From: PALSA-607 sp036509315
Lineage (GTDB): Bacteria > Actinomycetota > Actinomycetes > Acidothermales > Acidothermaceae
DNA length: 26,189 bases
NCBI GenBank assembly: GCA_036509315.1
Contig: DATCFU010000213.1
Span: 1-26,189, forward strand
Reading direction: 5' to 3'
The notes below the pieces were generated by a model. It saw only the letters and a list, made by a program, of their open reading frames with translations, searched no databases and was not told the DNA's origin. Of this stretch, positions 8,399 through 15,543 are shown piece by piece. Position 1 is the stretch's first letter; the number at the start of each line of letters is the position of its first letter. The position numbers were made by a program, and so were the translations under genes.

Positions 8399-8423
8399 GA
8401 CTACTGATGTAGCCGACTACTGA
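8399..8423. repeat. Direct repeat pair upstream of the LAL gene
   Basis: The 9-mer gactactga occurs at 8399-8407 and 8415-8423, 16 bp apart. It is interleaved with an inverted repeat ggctac (8387-8392) / gtagcc (8409-8414). If transcription starts at 8356, the 9-mers lie about 43-67 bp upstream, where an activator such as a LuxR-type protein would bind. The function is inferred from position only. Confidence 0.45.
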
Positions 8424-8508
8424 CCCGCGTCCGCGGATTCCTCACTTATGCGGGTGGAATCCCGGTCCCTTCGCCCGCGCCCGGCGAGAAACCGTCGACG
8501 CCGCTCGG

Positions 8509-8563
8509 CTCCGCACATAAACAGATCGTCGGGGCGCTCAGGTTGATCTGTTTATCAGCGGAG
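8509..8563. repeat. Long inverted repeat in the divergent promoter region
   Basis: The perfect arms ataaacagatc (8517-8527) and gatctgtttat (8545-8555) flank a 17-nt loop. After a 2-nt mismatch the pairing resumes with ctccgc (8509-8514) and gcggag (8558-8563), giving 17 pairs in each 19-nt arm. The A/T-rich arms contrast with the GC-rich surroundings. It lies between divergent promoters, so it is not the terminator of either neighbour. A regulator site or the end of an unannotated small RNA are the options. Confidence 0.6.
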
Positions 8564-8620
8564 TGGCGGGTAGCGCCCCAAAATGGCCGCCGACTGAGCC
8601 TCCGACCCGTCCAGCCCGAC

Positions 8621-8650
8621 GTGACACGCAGCCGCACCGATGCATATAGT
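8621..8650 (+). promoter_or_regulatory. Sigma70-like promoter of the MFS-MarR operon
   Basis: A -35 element GTGACA (8621-8626) and a -10 element TATAGT (8645-8650) are separated by 18 bp. The predicted start of transcription is near 8657, about 30 bp before the TTG start codon. The -10 overlaps the inverted repeat at 8646-8671, so a bound repressor would block polymerase. Confidence 0.6.
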
Positions 8651-8671
8651 TGCTTTGAGTCAAGCAACTAT
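8646..8671. promoter_or_regulatory. Perfect 10+10 bp inverted repeat, probable MarR operator
   Basis: The arms atagttgctt (8646-8655) and aagcaactat (8662-8671) are perfect complements around a 6-bp spacer tgagtc. Arm length and symmetry suit a winged-helix dimer of the MarR family. The site overlaps the -10 and the likely transcription start of an operon that itself encodes a MarR protein, which is the standard autorepression arrangement. Confidence 0.7.
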
Positions 8672-8685
8672 CACGGGAGCCTAAG

Positions 8686-10443
8686 TTGCCTAGCCCGCAT
8701 TACAAGTGGGTCGCCCTGTCGAACACCACGCTCGGCATGTTGATGGCGACCATCAACTCCTCGATCATCTTGATCTCGCTGCCGGCGATCTTTCGCGGCA
8801 TCGGTATCAACCCGCTCTCGCCCGGCAACGTGGGCTACTTGCTCTGGCTGATGATGGGCTACATGCTCGTCACGGCCGTGCTGGTCGTGAGCCTCGGCCG
8901 CCTCGGCGACATGTTGGGCCGGGTGCGCATCTACAACGCGGGCTTCGCGGTGTTCTCGATCGCGTCGATCATCCTCGCGCTTGACCCGATGCGCGGTGGC
9001 GGCGGCGCGATGTGGCTGGTGCTGTGGCGGCTCGTGCAGGGTGTCGGCGGCGCGATGCTGTTCGCGAACGCGAGCGCGATCATCGCCGACGCTTTTCCGG
9101 TCGAGCAGCGCGGACTCGCGATCGGCATCAACCAGGTCGCGGCGATCGCCGGCTCGTTCATCGGGCTCATCGCTGGCGGCTTGCTCTCGGTCGTCGACTG
9201 GCGACTCGTCTTCTGGGTCTCGGTTCCGGTCGGGGCGGTCGGCACGGTCTGGGCGTACAAGAGCCTGAAAGACAATGGACGTCGGGTGAAGGCGCGCATC
9301 GACTGGTGGGGCAACGTCACCTTCGCCGTAGGACTCACAGCGATACTTGCGGCGATCGTGTACGGGATTCAGCCATACGGCAATCACACGATGGGCTGGA
9401 CGGCGCCGAAGGTGATCGTCGGATTCGTGGCAGGCATTGTCCTGCTCGCGACCTTCGGGTGGATCGAACTGCACTCTGATTCGCCGATGTTCAACTTGCG
9501 ACTGTTCAAGATTCGCGCATTCGCAACGGGCGGACTCGCGGGCCTTCTCGCCGCAATCTCGCGCGGTGGCTTGCAGTTCATGCTCATCATCTGGCTACAG
9601 GGCATCTGGTTGCCGTTGCATGGCTACAAGTACGCAGACACGCCGCTGTGGGCCGGCATCTACTTGCTGCCGTTGACCATTGGGTTCCTGATCGCTGGTC
9701 CGGTTTCGGGTTACCTTTCCGACCGGCATGGTGCGCGTGCGCTGTCGACGCTCGGCATGGTTGTGGTTGGCGGCAGTTTCGCCGGATTACTCCTTGTGCC
9801 GACGAACTTCTCCTACTGGGCCTTTGCCTTACTGGTACTGCTGAACGGCATCGGCGGCGGCCTGTTCTCGGCGCCGAACTCGACCGCCATCATGAACAGC
9901 GTGCCAGCCGATCAGCGTGGTGGTGCAGCAGGTGTGCAGGCGACATTCCTCAACTCCGGCATGGTGTTGTCGATCGGCATCTTCTTCTCGCTGATGATTG
10001 TCGGCCTCGCCAATACGTTGCCTTCCGCCATGTTCAAGGGGCTCACGGCGAACGGCGTTACCGCAGCGCAGGCGCACACCGTTGCGAATCAGCCGCCCGT
10101 GGGCAGCCTGTTCGCGTCGTTCCTCGGATTCAATCCGCTGCAGACGTTGCTCGGTTCGCAGTCGGCGGCAGGCGTCTCGAATGCGCAGTGGGCGACGTTG
10201 ACGGGCAAGCACTTCTTCCCGAACCTGATCTCGTCGCCGTTCCATCACGGCCTCGTCATTGTGTTCGCGGTGGCGATCGGGCTCTCCATCATCGGTGCGA
10301 TCTGCTCATTGCTGCGCGGCAAGCGCTACGTCCACAGCGACGACGTCGAGATCACCCATCCAGACCACGAACACCGCGGCGATGCGGCGATCGTGTCCGG
10401 TGCGGTGCCCGGCGAGCTCGCGCTGCAGGATGACCGCACATGA
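8686..10443 (+). CDS. DHA2-type 14-TM major facilitator superfamily drug exporter
   Basis: A 585-residue inner-membrane protein with about 14 hydrophobic helices, the DHA2 drug:proton antiporter size. The N-terminal helix pair carries TTLGMLMATINSSIILISLP, where DHA2 pumps usually have a D in a LD.T.VNVALP-like motif; here Asn-Ser-Ser replaces it. Motif A is GRLGDMLGRVR (71-81), and the antiporter motif C region reads GSFIGLIAGG. The last 40 residues are a charged cytoplasmic tail. It probably exports a toxic organic compound using the proton gradient; the substrate is unknown. The start is TTG with GGGAG 6 nt upstream (8675-8679), downstream of a promoter/operator. The stop overlaps the MarR gene start by ATGA. 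Confidence 0.88.
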   Translation: MPSPHYKWVALSNTTLGMLMATINSSIILISLPAIFRGIGINPLSPGNVGYLLWLMMGYMLVTAVLVVSLGRLGDMLGRVRIYNAGFAVFSIASIILALDPMRGGGGAMWLVLWRLVQGVGGAMLFANASAIIADAFPVEQRGLAIGINQVAAIAGSFIGLIAGGLLSVVDWRLVFWVSVPVGAVGTVWAYKSLKDNGRRVKARIDWWGNVTFAVGLTAILAAIVYGIQPYGNHTMGWTAPKVIVGFVAGIVLLATFGWIELHSDSPMFNLRLFKIRAFATGGLAGLLAAISRGGLQFMLIIWLQGIWLPLHGYKYADTPLWAGIYLLPLTIGFLIAGPVSGYLSDRHGARALSTLGMVVVGGSFAGLLLVPTNFSYWAFALLVLLNGIGGGLFSAPNSTAIMNSVPADQRGGAAGVQATFLNSGMVLSIGIFFSLMIVGLANTLPSAMFKGLTANGVTAAQAHTVANQPPVGSLFASFLGFNPLQTLLGSQSAAGVSNAQWATLTGKHFFPNLISSPFHHGLVIVFAVAIGLSIIGAICSLLRGKRYVHSDDVEITHPDHEHRGDAAIVSGAVPGELALQDDRT

Positions 10444-10889
10444 CGCGGCCCACCACAACAGTCAGTACGGACGCCGAAACCGCAGCACGGCTGCGGCTCG
10501 TCATCTCGCGACTTGCCCGTGCGGTGCGCCAACACGGCGCCGCCGGCCTCACGCCGTCCCAGCTTTCTGCACTAGCCACGATCGAGGAGTTCGGGCCGAT
10601 CCGCATGAGCGATCTCGCGGGGTACGAACTCATCGGCGCACCGGTCGCGACCCGCGTCGTGGCGTCGCTCCAAGAGCTCGGACTCGTGCAAAAGGCGCAC
10701 GGTTCGACCGACGGACGCGTCTCCCTCATCGAGCTCAGCGACGCCGGCCGCGAGACGCTGGGTGAGCTGTGGAGCGAGCGGGCTGCCGGGCTCACGGCGC
10801 GCATCGAGCGGCTGCAGCCCGAGCAGGTCGCGTTGCTCACCGCCGCGTTGCCGGTGCTTGAAACGTTAGTGCGCGACCGCGTCATCTGA
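10440..10889 (+). CDS. MarR-family transcriptional regulator
   Basis: A 149-residue winged-helix protein of typical MarR length. The DNA-binding core runs about 38-100: LTPSQLSALATIEEFGPIRM, then recognition helix GAPVATRVVASLQELGLV and the wing STDGRVSLIELSDAGRE with the conserved D.R. The N- and C-terminal helices would form the dimer interface. The start overlaps the stop of the MFS exporter (ATGA), so the two are co-translated. The likely role is repression of this operon through the inverted repeat at 8646-8671, relieved by a small aromatic ligand. The operator and pairing are seen; the ligand is unknown. Confidence 0.92.
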   Translation: MTRPTTTVSTDAETAARLRLVISRLARAVRQHGAAGLTPSQLSALATIEEFGPIRMSDLAGYELIGAPVATRVVASLQELGLVQKAHGSTDGRVSLIELSDAGRETLGELWSERAAGLTARIERLQPEQVALLTAALPVLETLVRDRVI

Positions 10890-11005
10890 GCGCCGCCAAA
10901 CCGCAAATCGGTAACCGAGGTTTTGCTCAGCGGCAACGTTCGCGTCACATCCAGCTGTCAGTGTCGCTCTCGAGCCCGAGGTGGAGCTCAGCTTGGCGGA
11001 GGCTT

Positions 11006-11013
11006 AAGGGGAG
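11006..11013 (+). promoter_or_regulatory. Ribosome binding site fixing the start of the solo HTH gene
   Basis: AAGGGGAG lies 4-6 nt before the ATG at 11018. It decides the start there rather than at further-upstream in-frame codons such as 10961, which have no such sequence. Confidence 0.6.
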
Positions 11014-11017
11014 CGAC

Positions 11018-11263
11018 ATGATCACGAATGCGAGAAGGCTGCAGCTCGTACGTCCGTCGGTGACGTTGGAAGAGGTGTCCAGCGCCGCCGGAGTATCGAA
11101 GTCGACCGCGTCACGTGCGCTCTGTAACGAGCCGAACGTCAAAGCGGAGACCCGTGCTCGGGTTCAGGCGATAGCCGCGGGACTCGGCTATGTGCCCAAC
11201 GAAGCTGCTCGGGCGCTGGCGGCTCGGCGCCAGGTTGTGATGAGCGGCACGCGCGCGGGGTAG
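11018..11263 (+). CDS. Solo LacI-type helix-turn-helix protein, no effector domain
   Basis: An 81-residue protein that consists almost only of a LacI-family DNA-binding headpiece. It has VTLEEVSSAAGVSKSTASRA (helices 1-2), LCNEPNVKAETRARVQAIAA (helix 3) and the hinge-like GLGYVPNEAARALAARR. A normal LacI protein continues with about 270 residues of periplasmic-binding-protein-like effector domain; here a stop follows eight residues later and no remnant of that domain is seen in any frame before the next gene. It has a strong ribosome binding site, so it may be expressed. It could be a truncated pseudogene, or a small autonomous repressor or competitor. No partner is evident: upstream is the MarR gene, downstream a cell-wall hydrolase. 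Confidence 0.72.
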   Translation: MITNARRLQLVRPSVTLEEVSSAAGVSKSTASRALCNEPNVKAETRARVQAIAAGLGYVPNEAARALAARRQVVMSGTRAG

Positions 11264-11271
11264 CTGTCACG

Positions 11272-11296
11272 GCGGCAGCGTCACAAGAGCTGCCGC
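11272..11296. terminator. Hairpin downstream of the solo HTH gene
   Basis: The arms gcggcagc (11272-11279) and gctgccgc (11289-11296) pair over 8 bp around a 9-nt loop, starting 9 bp after the HTH stop. Three gtcac pentamers surround it, within 11267-11310. The position suits a terminator of the HTH gene; a regulatory site for the following lipoprotein gene is possible. No U-tract follows. Confidence 0.4.
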
Positions 11297-11318
11297 TGGG
11301 GGGTGTCACAGTAGGAAG

Positions 11319-12575
11319 ATGCGGGGACGGCGATGGGCTGGCGTAAGCCTGGCAGTGCTGGGGATGCTGGCGGGCTGTTCGAGCAACGCTAAATCGTCGA
11401 GCTCGTCGGGGGTATCGCAAACGTCACCCGCTTCATCGCAGTCGTTGGCAGCTGTGCGATCAGCGCTGTTAGTGGTACCGACGGCGCCGTCAGCCACCCC
11501 ATCGGTGGCATCGGCGGCGCCGTCCGCCACTGCGTTGCGGTCCAGCACTTCGTCGCAGTCCAGCACTGCCTCCGCGACCGTGCATCCGGCAAAGCCTGCG
11601 TCCGCATTGGCAACCGTGTCGCCGTCAAAGATCCTGTCGGCGTCGGCAACTGCGTCGTCGTCGGCCACCGCGGTGCCCCTGACGGGCGTCGCGTACGTCG
11701 ACGTGTCGGTCGCGACGTTGTGGCACAGTCCGAGTTCGCCGCGCGCGGTTGACTCGGCTGAGTTGCAGCAACCCGCTGGAGTCACAACGTGGTTGGCGGC
11801 AATGACGACTGCGCAGCGGCTGGCACTGAATGGGCGCGTCGACAGCCAACTCCTGCTCGGCGAAAAGGTGCTCGTCGACAAGCGCCAGGGCACGTGGGCG
11901 CACGTCGTCGTCCCGGATCAACCGATACCACTCGATGCGCGCGGCTACCCGGGCTGGATTCCCGCCGCCCAGCTGACTTTCCGCGCACCGATCGCAGCCG
12001 CCAATGATCTTGTCGTGCTCGCGCCGATGGCGTGGGTGTACGCCCCGGACGGGGTGACGCGCGCCGTCCAAGTAAGCATGGCCACCCGGTTGCCCGCGCT
12101 GAGAGCTGACGTGAAGTGGGTGTATTCGCAGCTGCCCGATGGTCGTCCCGTGCTGCTGCGCCCGTCGGACGTTGCCGTTGTGGCGAAAGGCGCCGCGCCG
12201 TTGCCAGCGACGGCAGCTGACGTCGTCCGCACTGCGAAGCTTTTCCTTGGTTTGCAGTATTTGTGGGGCGGCACGTCGGCGTTTGGGTTCGACTGTTCGG
12301 GGCTGACGCATCTGGTGTTCGAGCTGCGCGGGATCACGATTCCGCGCGACGCCGATGCGCAGGCGCGGGTCGGACAGGCGGTCGCTCGAGCCGACCTGCA
12401 GCCCGGCGATCTGGTCTTCTTCGCGAGCAACGGACTGGTGCATCACGTCGGAATCTACGTCGGCAACAACATGATGCTGAGCTCGCTGCAGACCGGAAGT
12501 CCGGTCGAGTATTCGTCGCTGGCCGCCCAGCCATTTGCGAGTGAATACAGCGGCGCCCGGCGGCTGGTCGGCTGA
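11319..12575 (+). CDS. NlpC/P60 (C40) cell-wall peptidase lipoprotein
   Basis: A 418-residue exported protein. The signal peptide ends in the lipobox LAGC (Cys20), followed by a Ser/Thr/Ala-rich linker of about 100 residues that would span the wall. Two SH3b-like segments follow (about 125-215 and 220-290), with YPGWIPAAQL in the first. The C-terminus (about 299-418) is an NlpC/P60 catalytic domain with DCSGL containing Cys326, and HHVGIYVG with His376. The order SH3b-SH3b-NlpC resembles YkfC-type gamma-D-glutamyl-L-diamino acid endopeptidases, which cleave peptidoglycan stem peptides. AGGAAG directly abuts the ATG, so the ribosome site is unusually close. The next gene, codA, follows after 12 bp without obvious functional link. 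Confidence 0.88.
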   Translation: MRGRRWAGVSLAVLGMLAGCSSNAKSSSSSGVSQTSPASSQSLAAVRSALLVVPTAPSATPSVASAAPSATALRSSTSSQSSTASATVHPAKPASALATVSPSKILSASATASSSATAVPLTGVAYVDVSVATLWHSPSSPRAVDSAELQQPAGVTTWLAAMTTAQRLALNGRVDSQLLLGEKVLVDKRQGTWAHVVVPDQPIPLDARGYPGWIPAAQLTFRAPIAAANDLVVLAPMAWVYAPDGVTRAVQVSMATRLPALRADVKWVYSQLPDGRPVLLRPSDVAVVAKGAAPLPATAADVVRTAKLFLGLQYLWGGTSAFGFDCSGLTHLVFELRGITIPRDADAQARVGQAVARADLQPGDLVFFASNGLVHHVGIYVGNNMMLSSLQTGSPVEYSSLAAQPFASEYSGARRLVG

Positions 12576-12581
12576 TAGGTT
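12576..12581 (+). promoter_or_regulatory. Possible -10 box giving a leaderless codA transcript
   Basis: TAGGTT fits TANNNT and ends 6 nt before the codA GTG. It overlaps the end of the preceding gene. No good Shine-Dalgarno is present, which is consistent with leaderless initiation, but no -35 is seen and read-through from the upstream gene is equally possible. Confidence 0.3.
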
Positions 12582-12587
12582 CGGCGC

Positions 12588-13850
12588 GTGCTCGACCTTC
12601 TGATTCGAAACGCGCGGGTCCGCGGCACTTCTGGGCTGACCGACATCGGCGTGCGCGGCGGTCTCTTTGCGCCGCCCGAGGCTGACGCACCCGACGTCAT
12701 CGATGTCGCGGGTGCGCTGGTGACGCCGCCGCTGGTCGAGCCGCACATCCACCTCGACGCGGTGCTGACCGTCGGACAACCGCGGCCAAACAGGTCGGGC
12801 TCGCTGTTCGAAGGCATCGCGGTGTGGAGCGAGCGCGTCAAAGACCTCACGGTCGACGACGTGAAGAGCCGGGTGCGCGAGGTGCTGCGCTGGCAACTTG
12901 CGAATGGTGTGCAACACGTGCGAAGCCACGTCGATGTGTGCGACCCCGAGCTCACGGCTTTGCGCGCACTGATCGAGATTCGCGAAGAAGCCCGTGGGCA
13001 GATCGACCTGCAGCTGGTGGCTTTTCCGCAGCTGGGCATCATGTCGTTCGACGGCGGCCGCTCACTGATGCGCAAGGCTGCTGAGCTCGGCGCCGACGTC
13101 ATCGGCGGCATCCCGCACTACGAGCTGACCCGCGAAGACGGTGTCGAGTCGGTGCAGTTTTCCTTTGCGCTGGCGGAGGAATTCGGGCTGCGCGTCGACA
13201 TCCACTGCGACGAGACGGACGACGACCACTCACGTTTCGTCGAAGTGATGGCTGCGGAGACGATTCGGCGGGGTATGTCGGGGCGGGTCACCGCGAGTCA
13301 CACCACGGCGATGCACTCATACAACGCGGCATACGCGTACCGGCTGGTCAACAACATCAAGCGCGCCGGCATGCACATGGTGACGAACCCGCTCGACAAC
13401 GCAGTGTTGCAGGGACGCTTCGACACCGGACCGATCCGCCGCGGCCACACCCGCGTGAAGCAGCTGCAAGAAGCCGGCGTCAACGTCTGCATCGGCCACG
13501 ACTCGGTAATGGATCCCTGGTACCCGCTCGGATACGGCGACCCTGTGCAGGCAGCGTTCGTCTTCGTGCACCTGGGGCATTACAGCGGGGACGACGAGTT
13601 GCGCAGACTCCTCGACATGGTGACCGTCAACCCCGCCGCGGCCCTGGGCATCGAGGGGTACGGCATCGTCGAAGGAACCGCTGCCGACTTCGTGGTGTTC
13701 GACGCGCCCACCGACACCGACGCGATCCGGCTCGGATCACGCCGGCTTCTCGTCGTCCGCGGTGGTCGTGTCGTTGCTCGGACTGCCCCTGCGCAGACAA
13801 CAGTGACCTGGGACGGCGAAGAGCAACCAGTGACCTTCCTCCGCCCCTAG
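12588..13850 (+). CDS. codA: Cytosine deaminase
   Basis: A 420-residue metal-dependent amidohydrolase that converts cytosine to uracil and ammonia in the cytoplasm. All metal and catalytic positions known from E. coli CodA can be placed with a constant offset of 8: His53 and His55 (PHIHLD), Gln148 (FPQLG), His206 and Glu209 (DIHCDE), His238 (SHTTAM) and Asp305 (GHDSVMDPW). The residue after the catalytic Asp is Ser306, where E. coli has Asp314, a position known to tune cytosine against 5-fluorocytosine. The convergent cytosine permease supports the assignment. The start is GTG without clear ribosome site; the next in-frame starts would remove the conserved first strand. A related pterin or isoguanine deaminase activity cannot be excluded. 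Confidence 0.9.
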   Translation: MLDLLIRNARVRGTSGLTDIGVRGGLFAPPEADAPDVIDVAGALVTPPLVEPHIHLDAVLTVGQPRPNRSGSLFEGIAVWSERVKDLTVDDVKSRVREVLRWQLANGVQHVRSHVDVCDPELTALRALIEIREEARGQIDLQLVAFPQLGIMSFDGGRSLMRKAAELGADVIGGIPHYELTREDGVESVQFSFALAEEFGLRVDIHCDETDDDHSRFVEVMAAETIRRGMSGRVTASHTTAMHSYNAAYAYRLVNNIKRAGMHMVTNPLDNAVLQGRFDTGPIRRGHTRVKQLQEAGVNVCIGHDSVMDPWYPLGYGDPVQAAFVFVHLGHYSGDDELRRLLDMVTVNPAAALGIEGYGIVEGTAADFVVFDAPTDTDAIRLGSRRLLVVRGGRVVARTAPAQTTVTWDGEEQPVTFLRP

Positions 13851-13902
13851 CCGCGCGTCCCGCCCCACGCGCCGTCGGTTGATCACGTAAGGGGGGCTAC
13901 CG

Positions 13903-13938
13903 GTCACTTCAAGAGGCGTGCGCACCTGTTGAAGTGAC
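13903..13938. terminator. Hairpin terminator after codA
   Basis: The perfect arms gtcacttcaa (13903-13912) and ttgaagtgac (13929-13938) enclose a loop that itself contains the palindrome gtgcgcac. It starts about 50 bp after the codA stop, between convergent genes, so it could work in both directions. Confidence 0.6.
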
Positions 13939-13989
13939 GGTTGGCCTAGCGGGACGGCGGGGGGTTGCCGAAGCGGGGACGGCGAGTGG

Positions 13990-14027
13990 TGAAGTCCAGC
14001 GCACGCAAGAACGAGCGCTGGACTTCA
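13990..14027. terminator. Hairpin terminator after codB, member of a repeated motif
   Basis: The perfect 13-bp arms tgaagtccagcgc (13990-14002) and gcgctggacttca (14015-14027) surround a 12-nt loop. It lies 30 bp past the codB stop on the minus strand. The core tccagcgc...gcgctgga recurs in the hairpin at 21481-21535. Confidence 0.65.
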
Positions 14028-14056
14028 GTGCCCGGTCGGGACGGCGGGGGGTTGGG

Positions 14057-15529
14057 CTACTTCTTGGCGCCGGCGCCGTATTCGGGGATGACCAGCGTCT
14101 CGGACTTTCGGCCGCCCTGCAGCTTGTAGAAGACGGCGTACAGCACCGCGGCGAGCACGAAGCCGACTTCGAAGGTGAGGTCGCCGAGGGCGGGGTGTGC
14201 CTTCGGGATCGGCGCGAGGTACTTGGTCTGGTCGGAGAACAACCAGATGCTGACCACCATCGCGATGCCCATCGCGACCCAACCGGCCCATGGGTTGTGC
14301 TTGGTGTCGAACAGGAATCCGTCGACGCGGACCCGCCGGCGCAGCAACATGTCGGAGAACATGACGCCTAGCCACGGCGCGATCCAGTACGCGACAACCA
14401 GCAGGAAGTTGGTGTACTTCTCGCCCGCGTCGTGCAGACCGGTCAGCGCGACGATGAAGCCGATGGTGCCAGCGACTGCCGCGACGATCGCGCGCCGCAG
14501 CGCCAGCGGCAACCGGAAGCCCAAGGTGAGGAACGACATCGCCCCCGAGTAGATGTTCAGCACATTTGCGCAGACCGCACCGATGGCAATCGCGACGAGG
14601 ACGAAGTCGGCCAGCGCCGTGCTCATGTGCCCGGTGAACGCACTCGTCGGGTTGTTCAACGCATCGGTCGACTTGCCGATGGTCGCCGACGCGGCGCCGA
14701 TCATCTCAAGCACCACGCACGACACGAACACACCCAGGCCCGCGTACAACCCGACTGCCCGCCGAGACGTGGTCGGCTTCATGTACCGGGTGTAGTCGGA
14801 GGCGAAGGGATTCCAGCCGACGGCGTAACCGAACGCGCCGCCAAGCGTCAGCAGGAAGCCGCCGGTTCCGCCGAGCCCATAAGACGAGGCGGGCCCGTGC
14901 GGTGCACTCGCGTTGGCCTTGCTGAAGATGGAGATTGCCGCGAGCAGGAACGCCAGACCGAGCACCGGCAGCGCCCACTTCTCGACGACGTGCGCGAGGT
15001 TGTGCCCGAAGAACGCGATCGTCAGCTGCGCGACCACGATGATGAGCAACGACAGCCACTTCGGCATGTGCGTCAATGTGTTCAGCGCGAACGCGCCGCT
15101 GACGCTGTTGACGGCGAACCAGCCGATGCCCGCCGTGACCGAGTTCAGCCCGGCCGGCAGCCAGTTACCCCGGTAGCCGAACGGAATACGAGACAAGATC
15201 ATTTGCGGGACGCCGAACTTCGGCCCCTGCGACGACAGCACGGCGTGCGTCACTGAACCCAGCGCGGTGCCGAGGATCAGCGCGGCGGTTGCCTGCCAGA
15301 ACGACAGCCCGAACGCGGCGACGCCCAAGACCCCGACGAAGACCGTGGCGAACTCGAGATTGGGCGAGGTCCAGGTCCAGAGGAGTTGCAGCGGATGGCC
15401 GTGACGCTCCGACAGCGGGATGAACTCGGCCCCGCCAGGCTCGATGGCGGCCAGCTTGCCGCCGTACTCACCCTCGCGGACTTCGGCAACGATCTCGACC
15501 TCGGCTTCGGTTCGCGGCAGTGTCGTCAC
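14057..15529 (-). CDS. codB: NCS1-family cytosine/purine permease
   Basis: A 490-residue polytopic membrane protein with about 12 hydrophobic helices and a hydrophilic N-terminus of 40 residues, as in nucleobase:cation symport-1 proteins. Family features include SPNLEFATVFVG in helix 1, FGVPQMILSRIPFGYRG after helix 2, and GGAFGYAVGWNPFASDYTRY in the middle, a stretch conserved in purine-cytosine permeases. It should take up cytosine with a proton or sodium ion and feed CodA, whose gene faces it. The start is GTG with a good ribosome site AGGAAGG (15536-15542, minus strand) 6 nt upstream. A 7-bp tandem repeat lies immediately upstream of that site. Other nucleobases or allantoin as substrate cannot be ruled out. 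Confidence 0.87.
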   Translation of the reverse strand: MTTLPRTEAEVEIVAEVREGEYGGKLAAIEPGGAEFIPLSERHGHPLQLLWTWTSPNLEFATVFVGVLGVAAFGLSFWQATAALILGTALGSVTHAVLSSQGPKFGVPQMILSRIPFGYRGNWLPAGLNSVTAGIGWFAVNSVSGAFALNTLTHMPKWLSLLIIVVAQLTIAFFGHNLAHVVEKWALPVLGLAFLLAAISIFSKANASAPHGPASSYGLGGTGGFLLTLGGAFGYAVGWNPFASDYTRYMKPTTSRRAVGLYAGLGVFVSCVVLEMIGAASATIGKSTDALNNPTSAFTGHMSTALADFVLVAIAIGAVCANVLNIYSGAMSFLTLGFRLPLALRRAIVAAVAGTIGFIVALTGLHDAGEKYTNFLLVVAYWIAPWLGVMFSDMLLRRRVRVDGFLFDTKHNPWAGWVAMGIAMVVSIWLFSDQTKYLAPIPKAHPALGDLTFEVGFVLAAVLYAVFYKLQGGRKSETLVIPEYGAGAKK

Positions 15530-15543
15530 GTGCGGCCTTCCTG

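Larger units (their letters stand above)
8357..8685. other. Divergent intergenic regulatory region, 329 bp, no gene
   Basis: I find no convincing coding sequence between the LAL regulator (minus) and the MFS gene (plus). From left to right the region holds a -10-like box for the LAL gene, direct repeats (8399-8423), a long imperfect inverted repeat (8509-8563), and a promoter with overlapping operator for the MFS gene (8621-8671). An ATG-like small reading frame of about 66 codons crosses the right half into the MFS gene in another frame but lacks coding character. Confidence 0.7.
13851..14056. other. Repeat-rich spacer between convergent codA and codB
   Basis: A 206-bp noncoding region. It holds two strong inverted repeats and two copies of the 18-mer cgggacggcggggggttg (13950-13967 and 14037-14054), with a partial third, cggggacggcgag, near 13973. 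It presumably terminates both genes. A + strand reading frame covers it but consists of these repeats and the antisense of codB. Confidence 0.6.

Noticed and set aside
8671..9474. 267-codon minus-strand frame opposite the MFS gene
   Set aside because: The composition (Asp/Arg/His-rich) is typical of the antisense of a membrane protein, and it would cover the MFS operator.
10900..10930. Possible terminator cggt-a-accg with flanking aaaccg and ggtttt after the MarR gene
   Set aside because: The stem is only 4 bp and the outer pairing is irregular.
11625..12929. 434-codon minus-strand frame opposite the NlpC and codA genes
   Set aside because: It spans the antisense of the catalytic regions of two recognised enzymes and has no family features.
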